From the NCBI RefSeq assembly GCF_047948215.1, contig NC_134455.1, forward strand, positions 297,141,647 to 297,205,646: 64,000 nt of DNA. The letters run 5' to 3'. Both the position numbers and the translations under genes were made by a program. Shown here piece by piece: positions 35,621 to 45,929 of this stretch. Under the pieces are notes generated by a model, which saw nothing but the letters and a program-made list of their open reading frames with translations, ran no database searches and was not told the DNA's origin. The DNA comes from Lycorma delicatula. Its lineage: Eukaryota > Arthropoda > Insecta > Hemiptera > Fulgoridae. Within the stretch, counting starts at the first letter, position 1. Every line of letters begins with the position of its first letter.

Positions 35621-35907
35621 AATTATCTTTTTTTTTTCTGTTAGCCTCGGGAACCACCGTAACGCATTACTTAAGAGGATGATATGTATGAATGTAAATG
35701 AAATGGTACAGTCTCAGGTTGACCATTCCTGAGATGTGTGGTTCCACCCACCAAAGAACATCGGTATTCACAATCTAGTATTCAAATCCGTGTATAAGTA
35801 ACTACCTTTACTAGGATTTGAACGTAGAACTCTCCAATTTAAAATAAGCTGATTTGCGATGATGAGTTCATTACTAGACCAACCTGGTGCGTTACCCTGA
35901 ATTATCT
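35621..35907 (-). mobile_element. tRNA-derived SINE, family 2, full length with tail Y
   Basis: Minus strand: the head begins ggtaacgcaccaggttggtc, with a box-A-like ttggtctagtaatg. Box B is gttcaaatcct. The tRNA-unrelated body has ggatttgaatactagattg and tctttggtgggtgg, then ccacacatctcaggaatggt. The tail is catcctcttaagtaatgcgt then acggtggttcccgaggcta, and an A10 run closes it. The body spans 35,629-35,899 and is flanked by aattatct at 35,621-35,628 and 35,900-35,907, a likely 8-bp target duplication. Confidence 0.8.
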
Positions 35908-37537
35908 AATCATAAACACTATGTTCCTTGTTGCAATGTTTAATGTGTATTTAACTACTAAAATAAAGAAATTATTTGCCGTAATTGTTGTTTTTGCAGT
36001 ACATTTTGAATCGCATTATATGGTCACTACACTTTCTATATTATTACCAAACCAGGAAGGACTGTCTTCTATGTCAGTTATATAATATTTAATTAGAAAA
36101 GACATAGTACTGAAAAAATATAATAATAGTTTCATGCATGTATTTAATTCATAAAAATATTAAATAAGGCATGATTTTTTTTTACTAGTAGAAAGGTATC
36201 GAATAAATTCCGAACGTTTTTTTTGACAGTTAAAGAGATACCCCTGGTGTAGTTTTAGTTAAAATTAGGTCAGATATTCGAATATTATTGTCAAATACTC
36301 TAACAGAATTATTAAATGCCTGTACCAAACCGGACGTTTGGTGAACTAAACTTGCTTATACGAATCTAACGTCGGTAGTAAAATATCTTCTCGTACGAGC
36401 AAGCTACAACAAAAGTTTTTGTTCATTATGTTTTATGCTATTAAGTTATTTATATTTTTTGTTTACGTTTGATTATTATTTTCAGGAAAATAGTTTTATT
36501 AATTGCGTTAGACGTGATTGAATGTATTGTTTTTAATGTAGAAACTTTATTTACCAAATTTATCGTAAAATCATTCTGCTAGGATAACATATTCTCATAT
36601 TATTAAAATGAATCATTTAAATATGGCACATAAATAAATTTATTTTTGATGATAATTGTTATTGTCACGAAAATTGTTATTGCATATTGTTATTTCCTGT
36701 TATAATTTTGAAAACATGGATTTAGTAAATTGTGATGGACCCGTACTAACTTAAACTTTATGCATTGTAAGCGAATTTATCAGAGTCTTGCCTATTAACA
36801 AGAAAAAGAAGAAAAGAAAATACTATATTTAGATGCCATTTTCTGATATGACGTAAACAGTTCTAGTGCTCTTTATTATGTGACAAATAAATTAGATTTA
36901 TCATGTAATAAATACTGGGGTAATAAATACTGGATCAATTTTATGAATGAGTTCTACTATCTGTTTGTCATTAAGATTGTAAATTTAGTAATATTTAGAC
37001 TATTGAATTTCTTTGATCTAAGGTGATTTTTTTTTTATGTATAAAGCCAAGATACAAAACTGCTGTGTAGAATAAATGGGCTCACTTTCAACAAGGCTTT
37101 TGAACTTAAGTGTTGCTTACATGACTGCTTATATTAAAAGAAACGTTCATCCTCTTTTTTCTCTTACTTCCTTCGGAATATACATCTATTTGCATATTTT
37201 TTTAAAAAAGGCAACTTAAAACAAAATATACCTTTTAAAAAAATTTCAATATTTTGAAGTCTTTCGTTTTAGTACGATAAGGGAATTTTAAGTTAATTAC
37301 TTCTTACTGTAATAATATTATATTGCTGTGTCGGCCACACATTTTTAATTTACTTTTTTTATGATTTAAGTTGTTTGATAAGGAGTAAATACGATTTTTT
37401 ATCGAATAAAAAAATATATCTTTTATAAAAATTGCAAATTGCATTTATAAATCGTTTATTTACATTTTTTAACATCTTACTGATTGATTGATTTTTTTTA
37501 ACAGACACTTGCCGAGATTCAGAAAGTTCCTTTTTTT
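35908..37537. other. AT-rich sequence, no gene recognised
   Basis: No coding or repeat signal noticed apart from a short inverted repeat near 36,325-36,345. Confidence 0.6.
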
Positions 37538-37655
37538 TATAGAAAATGCAATTATGATAAAGAGCCGAACCCTTGTTGGTATTCGAATCTAGATTCAGTT
37601 GACTGAAAGGGGATCCCTACATTAACTACCCAAGATGATCATGTAAAACAAAATT
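37538..37655 (-). mobile_element. Possible third tRNA-derived SINE family
   Basis: Minus strand has a box-A-like gggtagttaatgtagg, a box-B-like gattcgaatacc 40-odd bases further, then aagggttcggctctttatc and a terminal A-run (37,531-37,539). Layout and spacing suit a tRNA-derived SINE, but only one copy is present here, so this rests on pattern alone. Confidence 0.4.
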
Positions 37656-37838
37656 TCACGTATTTATGAATAGAAATCATTTTTATACATTAATTTCAGT
37701 GATTATAATTAAATTGCTTATTTATATTTGTAACATCCCCCATTGAACTGAATCAATGATTCTAACGCATTGTTTCACAACTAAAGAGATAGATTAATTT
37801 GTTTCTTTAGTGTACCTGCCTTAGACCATCTTACGGCT

Positions 37839-38039
37839 GTGTGTAAATTAATTAAGGTGCAAGGGGAACCGATCGATGTTCCTTTCTTTGAGATTGGTGA
37901 TGTTCCTTATACAACCTTTGTAATCACTGATCTCGGGCATCACTTATTAATTGTTATTTGTAGGGCTGAGTATCATCTGCATTTCAGACAGCTTGACATG
38001 TTAATATATAACAATATATTCAACTCTATGAAGAAGTAA
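37839..38039 (+). pseudogene. Possible retropepsin-like fragment (weak)
   Basis: A 66-codon plus-strand frame with IKVQGEPIDVPFFEIGDVPY and TTFVITDLGHHLLIVI. The 'V.G.P..VPF.IG...Y...F.V.DL.H.LLIG' pattern recalls the C-terminal half of LTR-retrotransposon proteases, although the final G of the LLIG box is not present and the DTG active site is not visible. It could be a chance frame or part of another TE. No LTRs were seen nearby. Confidence 0.2.
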
Positions 38040-38452
38040 TGCAAAACCTCCACACATCATTTTCCATTGTAAGCCTAGTGTGAAACGCTTGTCATGTTAA
38101 TGTGTGTTCTTTCCATCTAAACCAAAATTACTTTTCAAATTTCACTGTCGCTACTTCAATAAGCAGATTTGTAATAGAGAAAAAATTATTATGATTGTAT
38201 AACATAATTGTTCATTTAAATTATTTTTTTGAGACTTTTACAGTTTTTTATTGTTTATAATTATTAGCTGGATAAATAGGGCGGCAAAATTGCTCTCTAA
38301 AAAAACTGTTTACAAAACAAACAAAAATTAAACTTAAAATCCTTTACCTAAAAATTAAACCTAAAAAAAATTATAAACCGTTTACATAAAATCTAAATCT
38401 AGACGGCATTTTCGATTGCTAAACGGTTACAATCAGTAGACATTACATGAAG

Positions 38453-38484
<32 letters not shown>

Positions 38485-38737
38485 GTGTATATAAAATACA
38501 CTTAAAAAAAAAAAAATCAATACAAAAAAAAAGGATAAAAAGGACTGACAAAGTACTGCTTGTTTTGATCGGAATAGCCCGGCTATTCCGATCAAAAAGA
38601 AGTATTATAAAATCGTAAAGAATTCTAAAAAATAGTTAAATCCTAAAATGCTCTAAAAAATTGTAAAATCAAAAAAAATTTTATAAAGAAATAGAATCGT
38701 AAAAGATTTTATGAATTGTAAAATAAAATAACCATAA
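38040..38737. other. AT-rich sequence with microsatellite and hairpin
   Basis: (TA)n runs at about 38,452-38,479. A strong hairpin at 38,563-38,597 is listed separately. No gene recognised. Confidence 0.6.
38563..38597. repeat. 35-bp inverted repeat (17-bp arms, 1-nt centre)
   Basis: Arms ttttgatcggaatagcc and its exact reverse complement, separated by a single c. GC-richer than its surroundings. Confidence 0.95.
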
Positions 38738-39413
38738 AAGTCATTGTATGTTCTTGCACAATTTTTCCGTATTAAAAAAACTTTTACTCGTAATAACGCT
38801 ATTATTCACCCAAATTAGTTTCATAAACGTTGAGATCGAAAAACTAAGAAAAAGATTTTCCGAATTTTTTAAAATTTCGGAGCCCAAATATCAAGAGAAT
38901 TTTTTTAGTGGTTATGATTATCAAAATAAGATTTAAGCATCAAAATTTTCAAATTTAGAATAAAGATATTTTTTCTCCTAAGAGCTACTTACTCTTTGAG
39001 GAAAATTTAGGAAAAATTACTTTATAAAGAAGTGACGCCTCACAAAAAAAGAATTTAAAATAGAATTGTTTAAAAGTATAGAAAAGAATAAAGTATAACT
39101 TTTATGAAATTAATGAAAAAAATTGCTTCTCATTTTGGTTCCAGAATTTAATATCAATATTAGATCAACTTTAATTTTAATAGTATTTAAGTGATGAAGA
39201 AAAAAAATCATTTGTAATAAAAATTAAACGTGTTAGAGACAGAAAACAGAATATATATTTTTTAGAAGTGGAGATATATATTTTCATATTATAGGTTAAG
39301 CTTAATAAACTTGCTTAAGAAAAGTTTTATTTAATTCAACACCTCCTTCAATAAAGGCTAAAATAAGAAAAATAGAATTTAAAGAGATTTTTCTGCCTTT
39401 TAGGTCCGGGATC
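38738..39413. repeat. Dispersed repeat A, copy 2, left part
   Basis: Homologous to 174-430 and 1,124-1,290 (shared words aagcatcaaaatt, ttctcattttggt, aagtgatgaagaaaaa, acagaaaacagaata, gaagtgg). It is cut at 39,413 by the hAT element; the last eight bases (39,406-39,413, ccgggatc) are the left target duplication. Confidence 0.7.
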
Positions 39414-39450
39414 CATACGCGTAGCCAGGATTTTCTTTAGAGGAGCAAAA
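39414..39450 (+). repeat. hAT left terminal inverted repeat
   Basis: Starts catacgcgtagccagg and continues to a ggagcaaaa word at about 39,440-39,449. It pairs imperfectly with the right end; the conserved core is CGTA.CCA, matching the usual CAGGGGCGTAGCCA-type hAT start. Confidence 0.75.
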
Positions 39451-39589
39451 ATAAGATAACGTTTTTTTGTTAAAATATGGTTTTATTTGAACATTTGAAA
39501 ACGCTATTATTAATTATTTGCAATGCTTTTCGAACCTATCCAAATCATATTTCAGCACTAGCCTACGAGAGTTCTGGCTACATCTTGAC

Positions 39590-41870
39590 AAAAATTCTTT
39601 CTCAAATTAATTTTTAGTTTCCAGAACCCTCTTTTTATGCATACTCATCTTAGAAAGGCCGACAAGCCGATTTTCTGTCTATGTTGACCGTAAGCAAGTT
39701 TTTATCCTACTTAAGGTGCTGCAGGATCTTTCGATAATGCTCGTTGTGCAGGGCTGAGCAATTCAGATAAGTAGCGCCCGGTTTATGAAAGGGTAGAACA
39801 ATTGAGTTTCTTTAATTAGTGCAGCTAGTTCTATCTCCTTCAGATCGGCATTTGGCAAATTTTTCCTTCCACTGGTTGTACCAAAGTTCAGGTTTATCGA
39901 GTAAATCATTCAAATTGTAGTAATTACAAAAACTTTAGTTTTTTTTAAAATTCGCATACGTCATATCAATCATTAAGTGAAAGTGAGGGTGAAACGTAAG
40001 CAATGGGAATGAGAAAAGATTTTCCTCAGAGAAACGCTGTTTCAGAGACATTATTAATGAATCTATATACGGAATAATTAGTGATCTTCTCCAGAACTCG
40101 TTAGGAGTCTGTGCTGGTGGATTCGCACGACGTTTCAACTGATTTATGACTCGCGGCATATTGAAATCTGTTCCAAGATGCTCGGCGATTGTTTCAGCCT
40201 CTGCTATAACACTTTCACTTTCAACAATCGCATTTTGACGGTGTTTTCTCATGATGTCTGCGATTTGTTTTATATGATTTGCACATTATCATTTTGGTTC
40301 CAGAATTTAATATCAGTATCACATCTACTTTAATTTCAGTAGTATTTAAGTGATGAAGAAAAAAAATCATTTGTAATAAAAATTAAAAGAGTTAGAGACA
40401 GAAAACAGAATATACATTTTTTTAGAAGTGGGGGTATATATTTTCATATTATACGAGTAGATTAAGCTTAATAAAGTATAGGTTAAGCTTAGTAAAGTAG
40501 ATTAATAAAGTAAATTTAGGTAAAGTAAAAATGTAAAAGTAAAAAAAAAGTAAAGTAAAAATGTGGTAAGTACACACTTGTTGACTAAGAGCATTTACCG
40601 TCGGTTGCAGGAGTGCCGAATATTTAGCTATGAGACACACTAACAATGAATTCTGATTCTGTAGCAGCGTAATGCATTTGCAAAGCAGCTTTCTCATTGC
40701 ATTGTTACCGTCTGTAGATAGTTTTTCAATCGCTATAACGATTTGCACATAATGTCTCTTGAATGTGGCGATACTTTTATATTTTGGAGACCAACGGATT
40801 TCTCAAAGTATTGGTATATTCGGTATGCACTTTCAACGAAGGTCCGATTCTCGGAAGAATCTTATTATTTCTTTTATTGTGAAAACCGTATTTGGTATCA
40901 CTGCTATCTCGTTTAAGTCATTACAACTAAGTTTAGTTTGTGACTAGCACAGTGAAAGTATAACGCTGTCGTATACTTTTCTCGAATAATTTTCTTCACA
41001 CCACCATCCGTTCCTACCATACTGGAACACCCATCATATCCTTGTCCGACGCACCTTTTTGAATCAAAACCTACCTTTACAACAAAGTTGTTAATTGCAG
41101 ATGCTACAGATTTTGCATTCATCAGCAACTCTACAAAACCTGGAAATTCCTCCCAAATCATCTTACCGCAATGGAAAGTTGCTGTTTGCTTGATGTATCA
41201 CTGCTTTCTGTTAGGATACTGCAAGCACATGCTTTCTTTACGTCAGTAGTGATGTCGTCTCTAATGATGACGCCACGTAGGCTGATTATTTCATTTTGAA
41301 TCCGTGGTGATTCTTAAAACGTGGTCACCAGAGTCAAATTTGAGTATGATCAAGCCTTCAAACAAATGATTCTCTTTGTCCCTTAAATGAGGTCATGTAT
41401 CACTAAACATCACAGTGGAAATTATTATACGACAATTTTCTTGTTGGTGGACAGAAATTAACTGCACATCAACGGGTATATTTTCAACTAAACATTTTCC
41501 TGCTAAGGCCGCCGATTTTTACCACTGAGATGACGTGTGATATTTCGCGAATTTGTGCATGTCTTTATTGCGAGTAAACGTCCTTACTATGAAAGAACCC
41601 AAAATACCATGTACATTACTTGGTGGAAACAACACAAACATCCATTTTTTGGGATGAGGTCATACTAAACGAACGTCCAAGCCGTGACTCACAACATTAT
41701 CAAAATATGTTTGATCCTGTACTCCAGAATCAGATGGTAGCGAAGATCCACTTGATTTTTCACCAACATTCTGCTTCGATTTCTTTTCTCCGCCGCTATC
41801 ACTTTCGCTACTGCTTTTATTTGGTTGCTTCCTCCTGTCTCCCTAAAAGAAAATTAATACTTCTACACTA
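39590..41870 (-). pseudogene. hAT transposase (ZMYM1/P52rIPK-like group), decayed
   Basis: Minus-strand order: an acidic N-terminus (SSESDSGGEKKSKQNVGEKS, about 41,800); a worn N-terminal zinc-finger/DUF4371-like region; KQQLSIAVR and FVELLMNAKSVASAINNFVV; CVGQGYDGCSSMVG and YFHCASHKLNLVV (40,913-41,161, hallmark of this hAT group); TIKEIIRFFRESDLR, RWSPKYKSIATFKRHY, VQIVIAIEKLSTDGNNA, LLVCLIAKYSALLQPTVNAL; then, after an inserted segment, NHIKQIADIMRKHRQNA and VIAEAETIAEHLGTDFN; and the C-terminal dimerisation region (AQPCTTSIIERSCSTLSRIK, TENRLVGLSKMSMHKKRVLE). Nearly the whole protein is represented but stops and frameshifts are scattered throughout. Intact members cut and paste the element. 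Confidence 0.9.
40288..40570. repeat. Extra segment of repeat A inside the hAT transposase
   Basis: Splits the transposase between PTVNALSQQV and NHIKQIADIM, which are adjacent in intact relatives. 40,288-40,480 is close to identical, by eye above 90%, to 39,132-39,310 in the flank just outside the same hAT, in the same orientation (ggttccagaatttaatatca, gtgatgaagaaaaaaaatca, gagacagaaaacagaatata). The rest, 40,480-40,570, is GTAAA-type simple sequence. No target duplication was found. Confidence 0.8.
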
Positions 41871-42551
41871 CTCAAAAAAATTAAAGCAACTAAGAATTTA
41901 AGCTTCGTAAAAATGTTTCTGGACCTAAATATGAGTTGATGAGTTTCAAAACCATCTAATTAAGCAAAACTGCTGCAAAAGTAGCTAATTACAATTTTAG
42001 ATCTTTATTTAAAGTTGTGTGGTATAGTTGTTATTATTTCCTTATTTAGTATTTTATAATTTTTCTTAAAATTTCAATAATAAAGACAACATGAAAATCA
42101 CTATTGTTACAAACGAGAAACATTCTTCGCATTTCCTGAACATTTTAGGTTGCTTTATTAGATGGTTTTGCAACTCATCGACTCAAATGAAAATAATATA
42201 GATACATAACTTTCATGCTATAAAAGTTGCTAATATCCATTTTAGATTGCTATTGTTACGGGATTGCGGTCTGAATTAACTCAAATGCGTCAACTCACTC
42301 AACAGACTCACTCGCACTAATTGCTGTGCTTAAATTGGGAACAGAAGGTACTAGAACTTTCCTGCTTAATCCAACCTCGAACTTTCTATAACCTTCGAGT
42401 TTTACCACAGACCATCCAAACCTTGAACCGCCAGTTCCCCACTCGTTCACCAGAGATCCACGATTCAAACATGCTTTCTTGCTGCGCAGTACTATTATAA
42501 TTTATTGATATTGATCTATAATTTTTCTTTTGACTAAATGAGCCAGGAGGA

Positions 42552-42590
42552 ACAAGCGCTCCACCCTGCCCCACCGTGGTTACGCCTATG
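42552..42590 (-). repeat. hAT right terminal inverted repeat
   Basis: On the minus strand it begins cataggcgtaaccacgg and reaches ggagcgc about 30 bases in, mirroring the left end. Followed outward by ctggaatc, the right copy of the target duplication. Confidence 0.75.
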
Positions 42591-42598
42591 CTGGAATC

Positions 42599-43150
42599 TA
42601 TAAAAATATTTAGACATTTCTTGATAGCTCTATAAAGTTTGCAAAATATTTAAACCGAAGAGATATATAGCAAAAGAACAAAAAAAATTCAATTTTTTAG
42701 ATGGTTGATTATTTGAATTTTTTTAAATTTATTACTGATATATGCGTTGCAGGCAACAAATTTGCTTCAATAGACTTTTCTATAAAATGCTTATGAAGAA
42801 AATCGAAATTAGTTTTTTCGCGATGTCCCCCTATCACACTTAATATTTAAAACAAAAATGTAAATGATCAATGCCCGGTATATAGATATATTTGAGCCAA
42901 ATTTGAAGAAAACCGGTTCGGTCAATCCTGAGAAATAAGGCCAAAAGCAGTGCGTACACACATATACTACGCACATACATCCATATGGTTTTTTGGTCTA
43001 GATAAACTAGTTGAGCCCTAACACGAATAGATTTGCAAAAAGTCCGATAACCCATTTTTGACATGATCACCATCTCCTTTACTATTATCTGCCTCGTAAA
43101 CAGTACTAATGAAATAGTATGGAATGAATATTTTAGCTGGCATTTTGAAA
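42599..43150. repeat. Dispersed repeat A, copy 2, right part
   Basis: Resumes repeat A after the hAT and matches 1,290-1,775: aaaatatttaaacc, ttttttcgcgatgtccccc, ccggttcggtcaatcctgag, aagcagtgcg, aactagttgagc, atttgcaaaaagt. A 132-codon minus-strand frame covers 42,840-43,238 but has no recognisable motif; the homologous stretch in copy 1 holds only a 69-codon frame, so I do not call it a gene. Confidence 0.7.
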
Positions 43151-45150
43151 TATGAATAAAAAATAAAAGTAAAAAATTGTTTTTCTCCGATGTGAAGATT
43201 ACATTTAGCTTAAAACATCTAAACGATTTGAACTCCAATTCAGACTGCCCATCACGACTCAGTAGATGCCTTTTTTTATAGCTGGAGTAAATACAATTTA
43301 TGCGAAGGAAGATTAAGACATCGTGAATCTTAAAAGAATCACAAAAATATTTTCGCTCATAAACAAAATTTTAAGATAGAGGATAACAATTTAATGATTT
43401 TACGATTGAAAACTTTCACAAAAAACTTTTAATAAATTTAAGGTTCAAACAGGTTATTTATTACATATTGGTCGAACAATGAAATGTCTACATTACTTTC
43501 TATAAAATAAATTTTCAACCATCAATTAACTACTTGTTTATTACAGAAATTTTGTAAATCTTGTTTCTAATAAACCAATTTTATGAACAATTTGTAGATT
43601 GTTAGATTGCTGCAGAGTCTTTGGTTTTCTATGTTTAATAATAAACCAAATGCACCTTTATAGCAGTTTCAATCTTTTATTTAGTTTTCCCTGCATGTCA
43701 TAAGTGACAATTATTCTTTTTTCAAATCAGGTTATAAAAACCCTTTCTTTCGATAGTTTTAATTTCATATTTAGTGTTTTAGAAGGTCAGTTCCCTAGAC
43801 GTAGTCATGGTAACTTTAATATACAATTTTTATCCATACTTTCTCCGATCCGTCTTATTTATTTTGCAGTAAGATGGTTGTTTTGAATTTTTTAAATTTG
43901 TTGTTTTTTATTTTTTTACTGTCGGTGATCTTTCTAATAAAACCGTTGAATGTGATGTTTTATAAAATTTATTTCTCTGCAGTAAGCTGCTTCTTAATAA
44001 GCGGCATCATAATAAAACCATCCTGTTAAAGTTACTATCTTTTATTACATAACACGAATTGATTCGTTAGAAATACTACTATAAGTATACGTATTTTTCG
44101 GTCTGTATAAAATATTATTTTTTGTTATGAATTAATTTTAAACCCAAAAATGATAAATTCTATTTACTTAGAGTTTTAGAGGTGAATTTAATGTTTTTTT
44201 TTTATTTTGTTTAATTTTTTAACAAAATTTACAATATGATAGGAAGTAAATAAAGCATAAATATCCATTTGTGCTCCACGAGGTGGTTTTGTCATTAGTT
44301 ATGGTTTGGAGGCATTTCAGTTGTGTTGTTATTGATCGTATCTCACTCAAGTAATGTCTGAAGCTGTGTGAACAAAGCGCAGTGTTAAATTGATGTTATG
44401 GGTGCGATTGAACGTCTTGCAATATTTTAACACCTCTAAAGCGCCTATTTTTTATACTCTACGTTATGAATAGGTGCTGTATTTTATGATTTCTTTAAAG
44501 TTCCTGTTTATTCAATCTGGAAAATAAATTTATATTGTTGAAAAGTATATTATCCTATATTCTAAGATTTCAGTTTGTAAGATTTCCTTTACATATATAT
44601 GAGCGTGTCAAAGTATCATTCTGAAAATTTTCATTCAGTCAGTGATTTACGTTTTTGTTTTCTTTCTCAATGTATTTATTATTTTATTTATTTAAAAAAA
44701 TGTTATTCATATAAAAATGTAATTTAACTATTTTTTTTGTAACTATGTGATGTATGGTTAAACCTATTGAGTGATGGATTTGTGTGGCCGCCTAAGTTAA
44801 GCAATTTGAATGATTCATATTTTGTATTTTTTTTTTTTATTTCCTTCCCTCTACTTCCATTTTTCTATCCTTCTTTTTACAGTTTAGGGTTTTAATTAAA
44901 GTTCAAAATCCACGATCAGATTAGTGGTTACGGGTTAGACAACCATGTATAAAGTTTCTGACCTTTTGGAAAGTTTGAACAAGAGTAGGCCGATAAGTGA
45001 CTACTCTTGTTTGACAAGTTATTATAAAGTTTGACAAGTTATCGCCTGTTCTAAATTGAATTCTGCTGGCAATTTTTTTATAATTGTGCCTGTGAGATTG
45101 ATCCTTTATCTTAACGCACACCTTGATTTGAGCGGGACTCTTAAAAATGT
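43151..45150. other. AT-rich sequence, no gene recognised
   Basis: 44,968-45,003 holds an inverted repeat (aacaagagtag...ctactcttgtt) followed by a duplicated tttgacaagttat at about 45,010 and 45,030. Otherwise nothing identified. Confidence 0.55.
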
Positions 45151-45179
45151 ATTATGAAATGGTGATTGAAATGGTAAGA

Positions 45180-45870
45180 ATTCACGTATTCATTTGACAA
45201 GCGCGCCCCTCACACATACTTGCACAAAACAAAATTGAACAAATGGAAAGGAGACGCAAAGACAACGGGTATATACATCCCACTATTCATCGCAGAACCT
45301 GTACATCAATCCCTTGCTGCTGGGTCGTTCTTATTATCGGGCGGGTATCTTATTTAATGTTGGTTATATGTTTGTTATGTGTATGGGCGGATTTGTGGGT
45401 TTTTCCAATCCTTACGGATCAATTTGAAATATTATTGCTTCAGCTATCCAAAATAGCAATGTATTAGCGTCTGTCTCTCGGCGGGGTACTCCTTCAGTCC
45501 GTCCACTAAAGGCCTGTCGGTGCCTTCGGTCTAGTAGGAAAGCGCCCGTTTCTCCATTAATGGGAGTTATTGGAGGGTCCAATGCACTACCTTCACAGGA
45601 GTAGTTGCTTATTCTAACGATAGGCCAAAGTTGTAAGTTGAAGGAAAGAAGGGTGGTTGGTGAATTAAGGTTTTCTGCTTCTTCTTCTTCTTCTTCTTCT
45701 TCACTCTTGTCATCTTCTTTATCTTGCGTCGGCCAGATCAGGGTTGGACCGGTTTCGATATCATTGGTTGTAGTTCCTTCTTCTCTTTGGCCTGCCTTTC
45801 CGTATTTTCGGTTGTAAATAATTACAAACCGCAACCTTTGAACAAAGGCTGTTGTTTGTATTATTGCCAT
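45180..45870 (-). other. GC-richer island with a 152-codon open frame, unassigned
   Basis: The minus-strand frame 45,870-45,412 starts with ATG and is open for 152 codons, among the longest in the window. It has a basic N-terminus (FVQRLRFVIIYNRKYGKAGQ), an acidic run of Glu encoded by a TTC/GAA microsatellite (about 45,678-45,702), then GSALDPPITPINGETGAFLL and DRRHRQAFSGRTEGVPRRET. I recognise no family. The island sits directly beside a minus-strand LINE fragment (45,930-46,960), so it may be a LINE 5' region or ORF1, or an exon of a host gene. No splice sites or transcription evidence can be judged from sequence alone. Confidence 0.3.
45678..45702. repeat. (TTC)8 microsatellite
   Basis: Eight TTC units within gcttcttcttc...cttcac, encoding the Glu run of the minus-strand frame. 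Confidence 0.9.
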
Positions 45871-45929
45871 TTTAATTTATTTTGAATAATATTATATTAA
45901 ACTTCATTTTTTCAGCCATCATCTATATT

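Larger units (their letters stand above)
39414..42590 (-). mobile_element. hAT transposon, full length, dead
   Basis: Complete element by three criteria. First, its ends are terminal inverted repeats: left catacgcgtagccagg (39,414-39,429), right on the opposite strand cataggcgtaaccacgg (ending 42,590); further in both share a ggagc word. Second, it is flanked by an 8-bp target duplication, ccgggatc at 39,406 and ctggaatc at 42,591, with two differences (C/T and G/A) that look like CpG decay. Third, it carries a hAT transposase on the minus strand. It interrupts repeat A. Without an internal foreign segment it is about 2.9 kb. It is inactive because the transposase frame is broken in many places. 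Confidence 0.9.

Noticed and set aside
42840..43238. 132-codon minus-strand frame in repeat A
   Set aside because: The homologous part of copy 1 (1,481-1,690) keeps only 69 codons with a different sequence, so the frame is not conserved.
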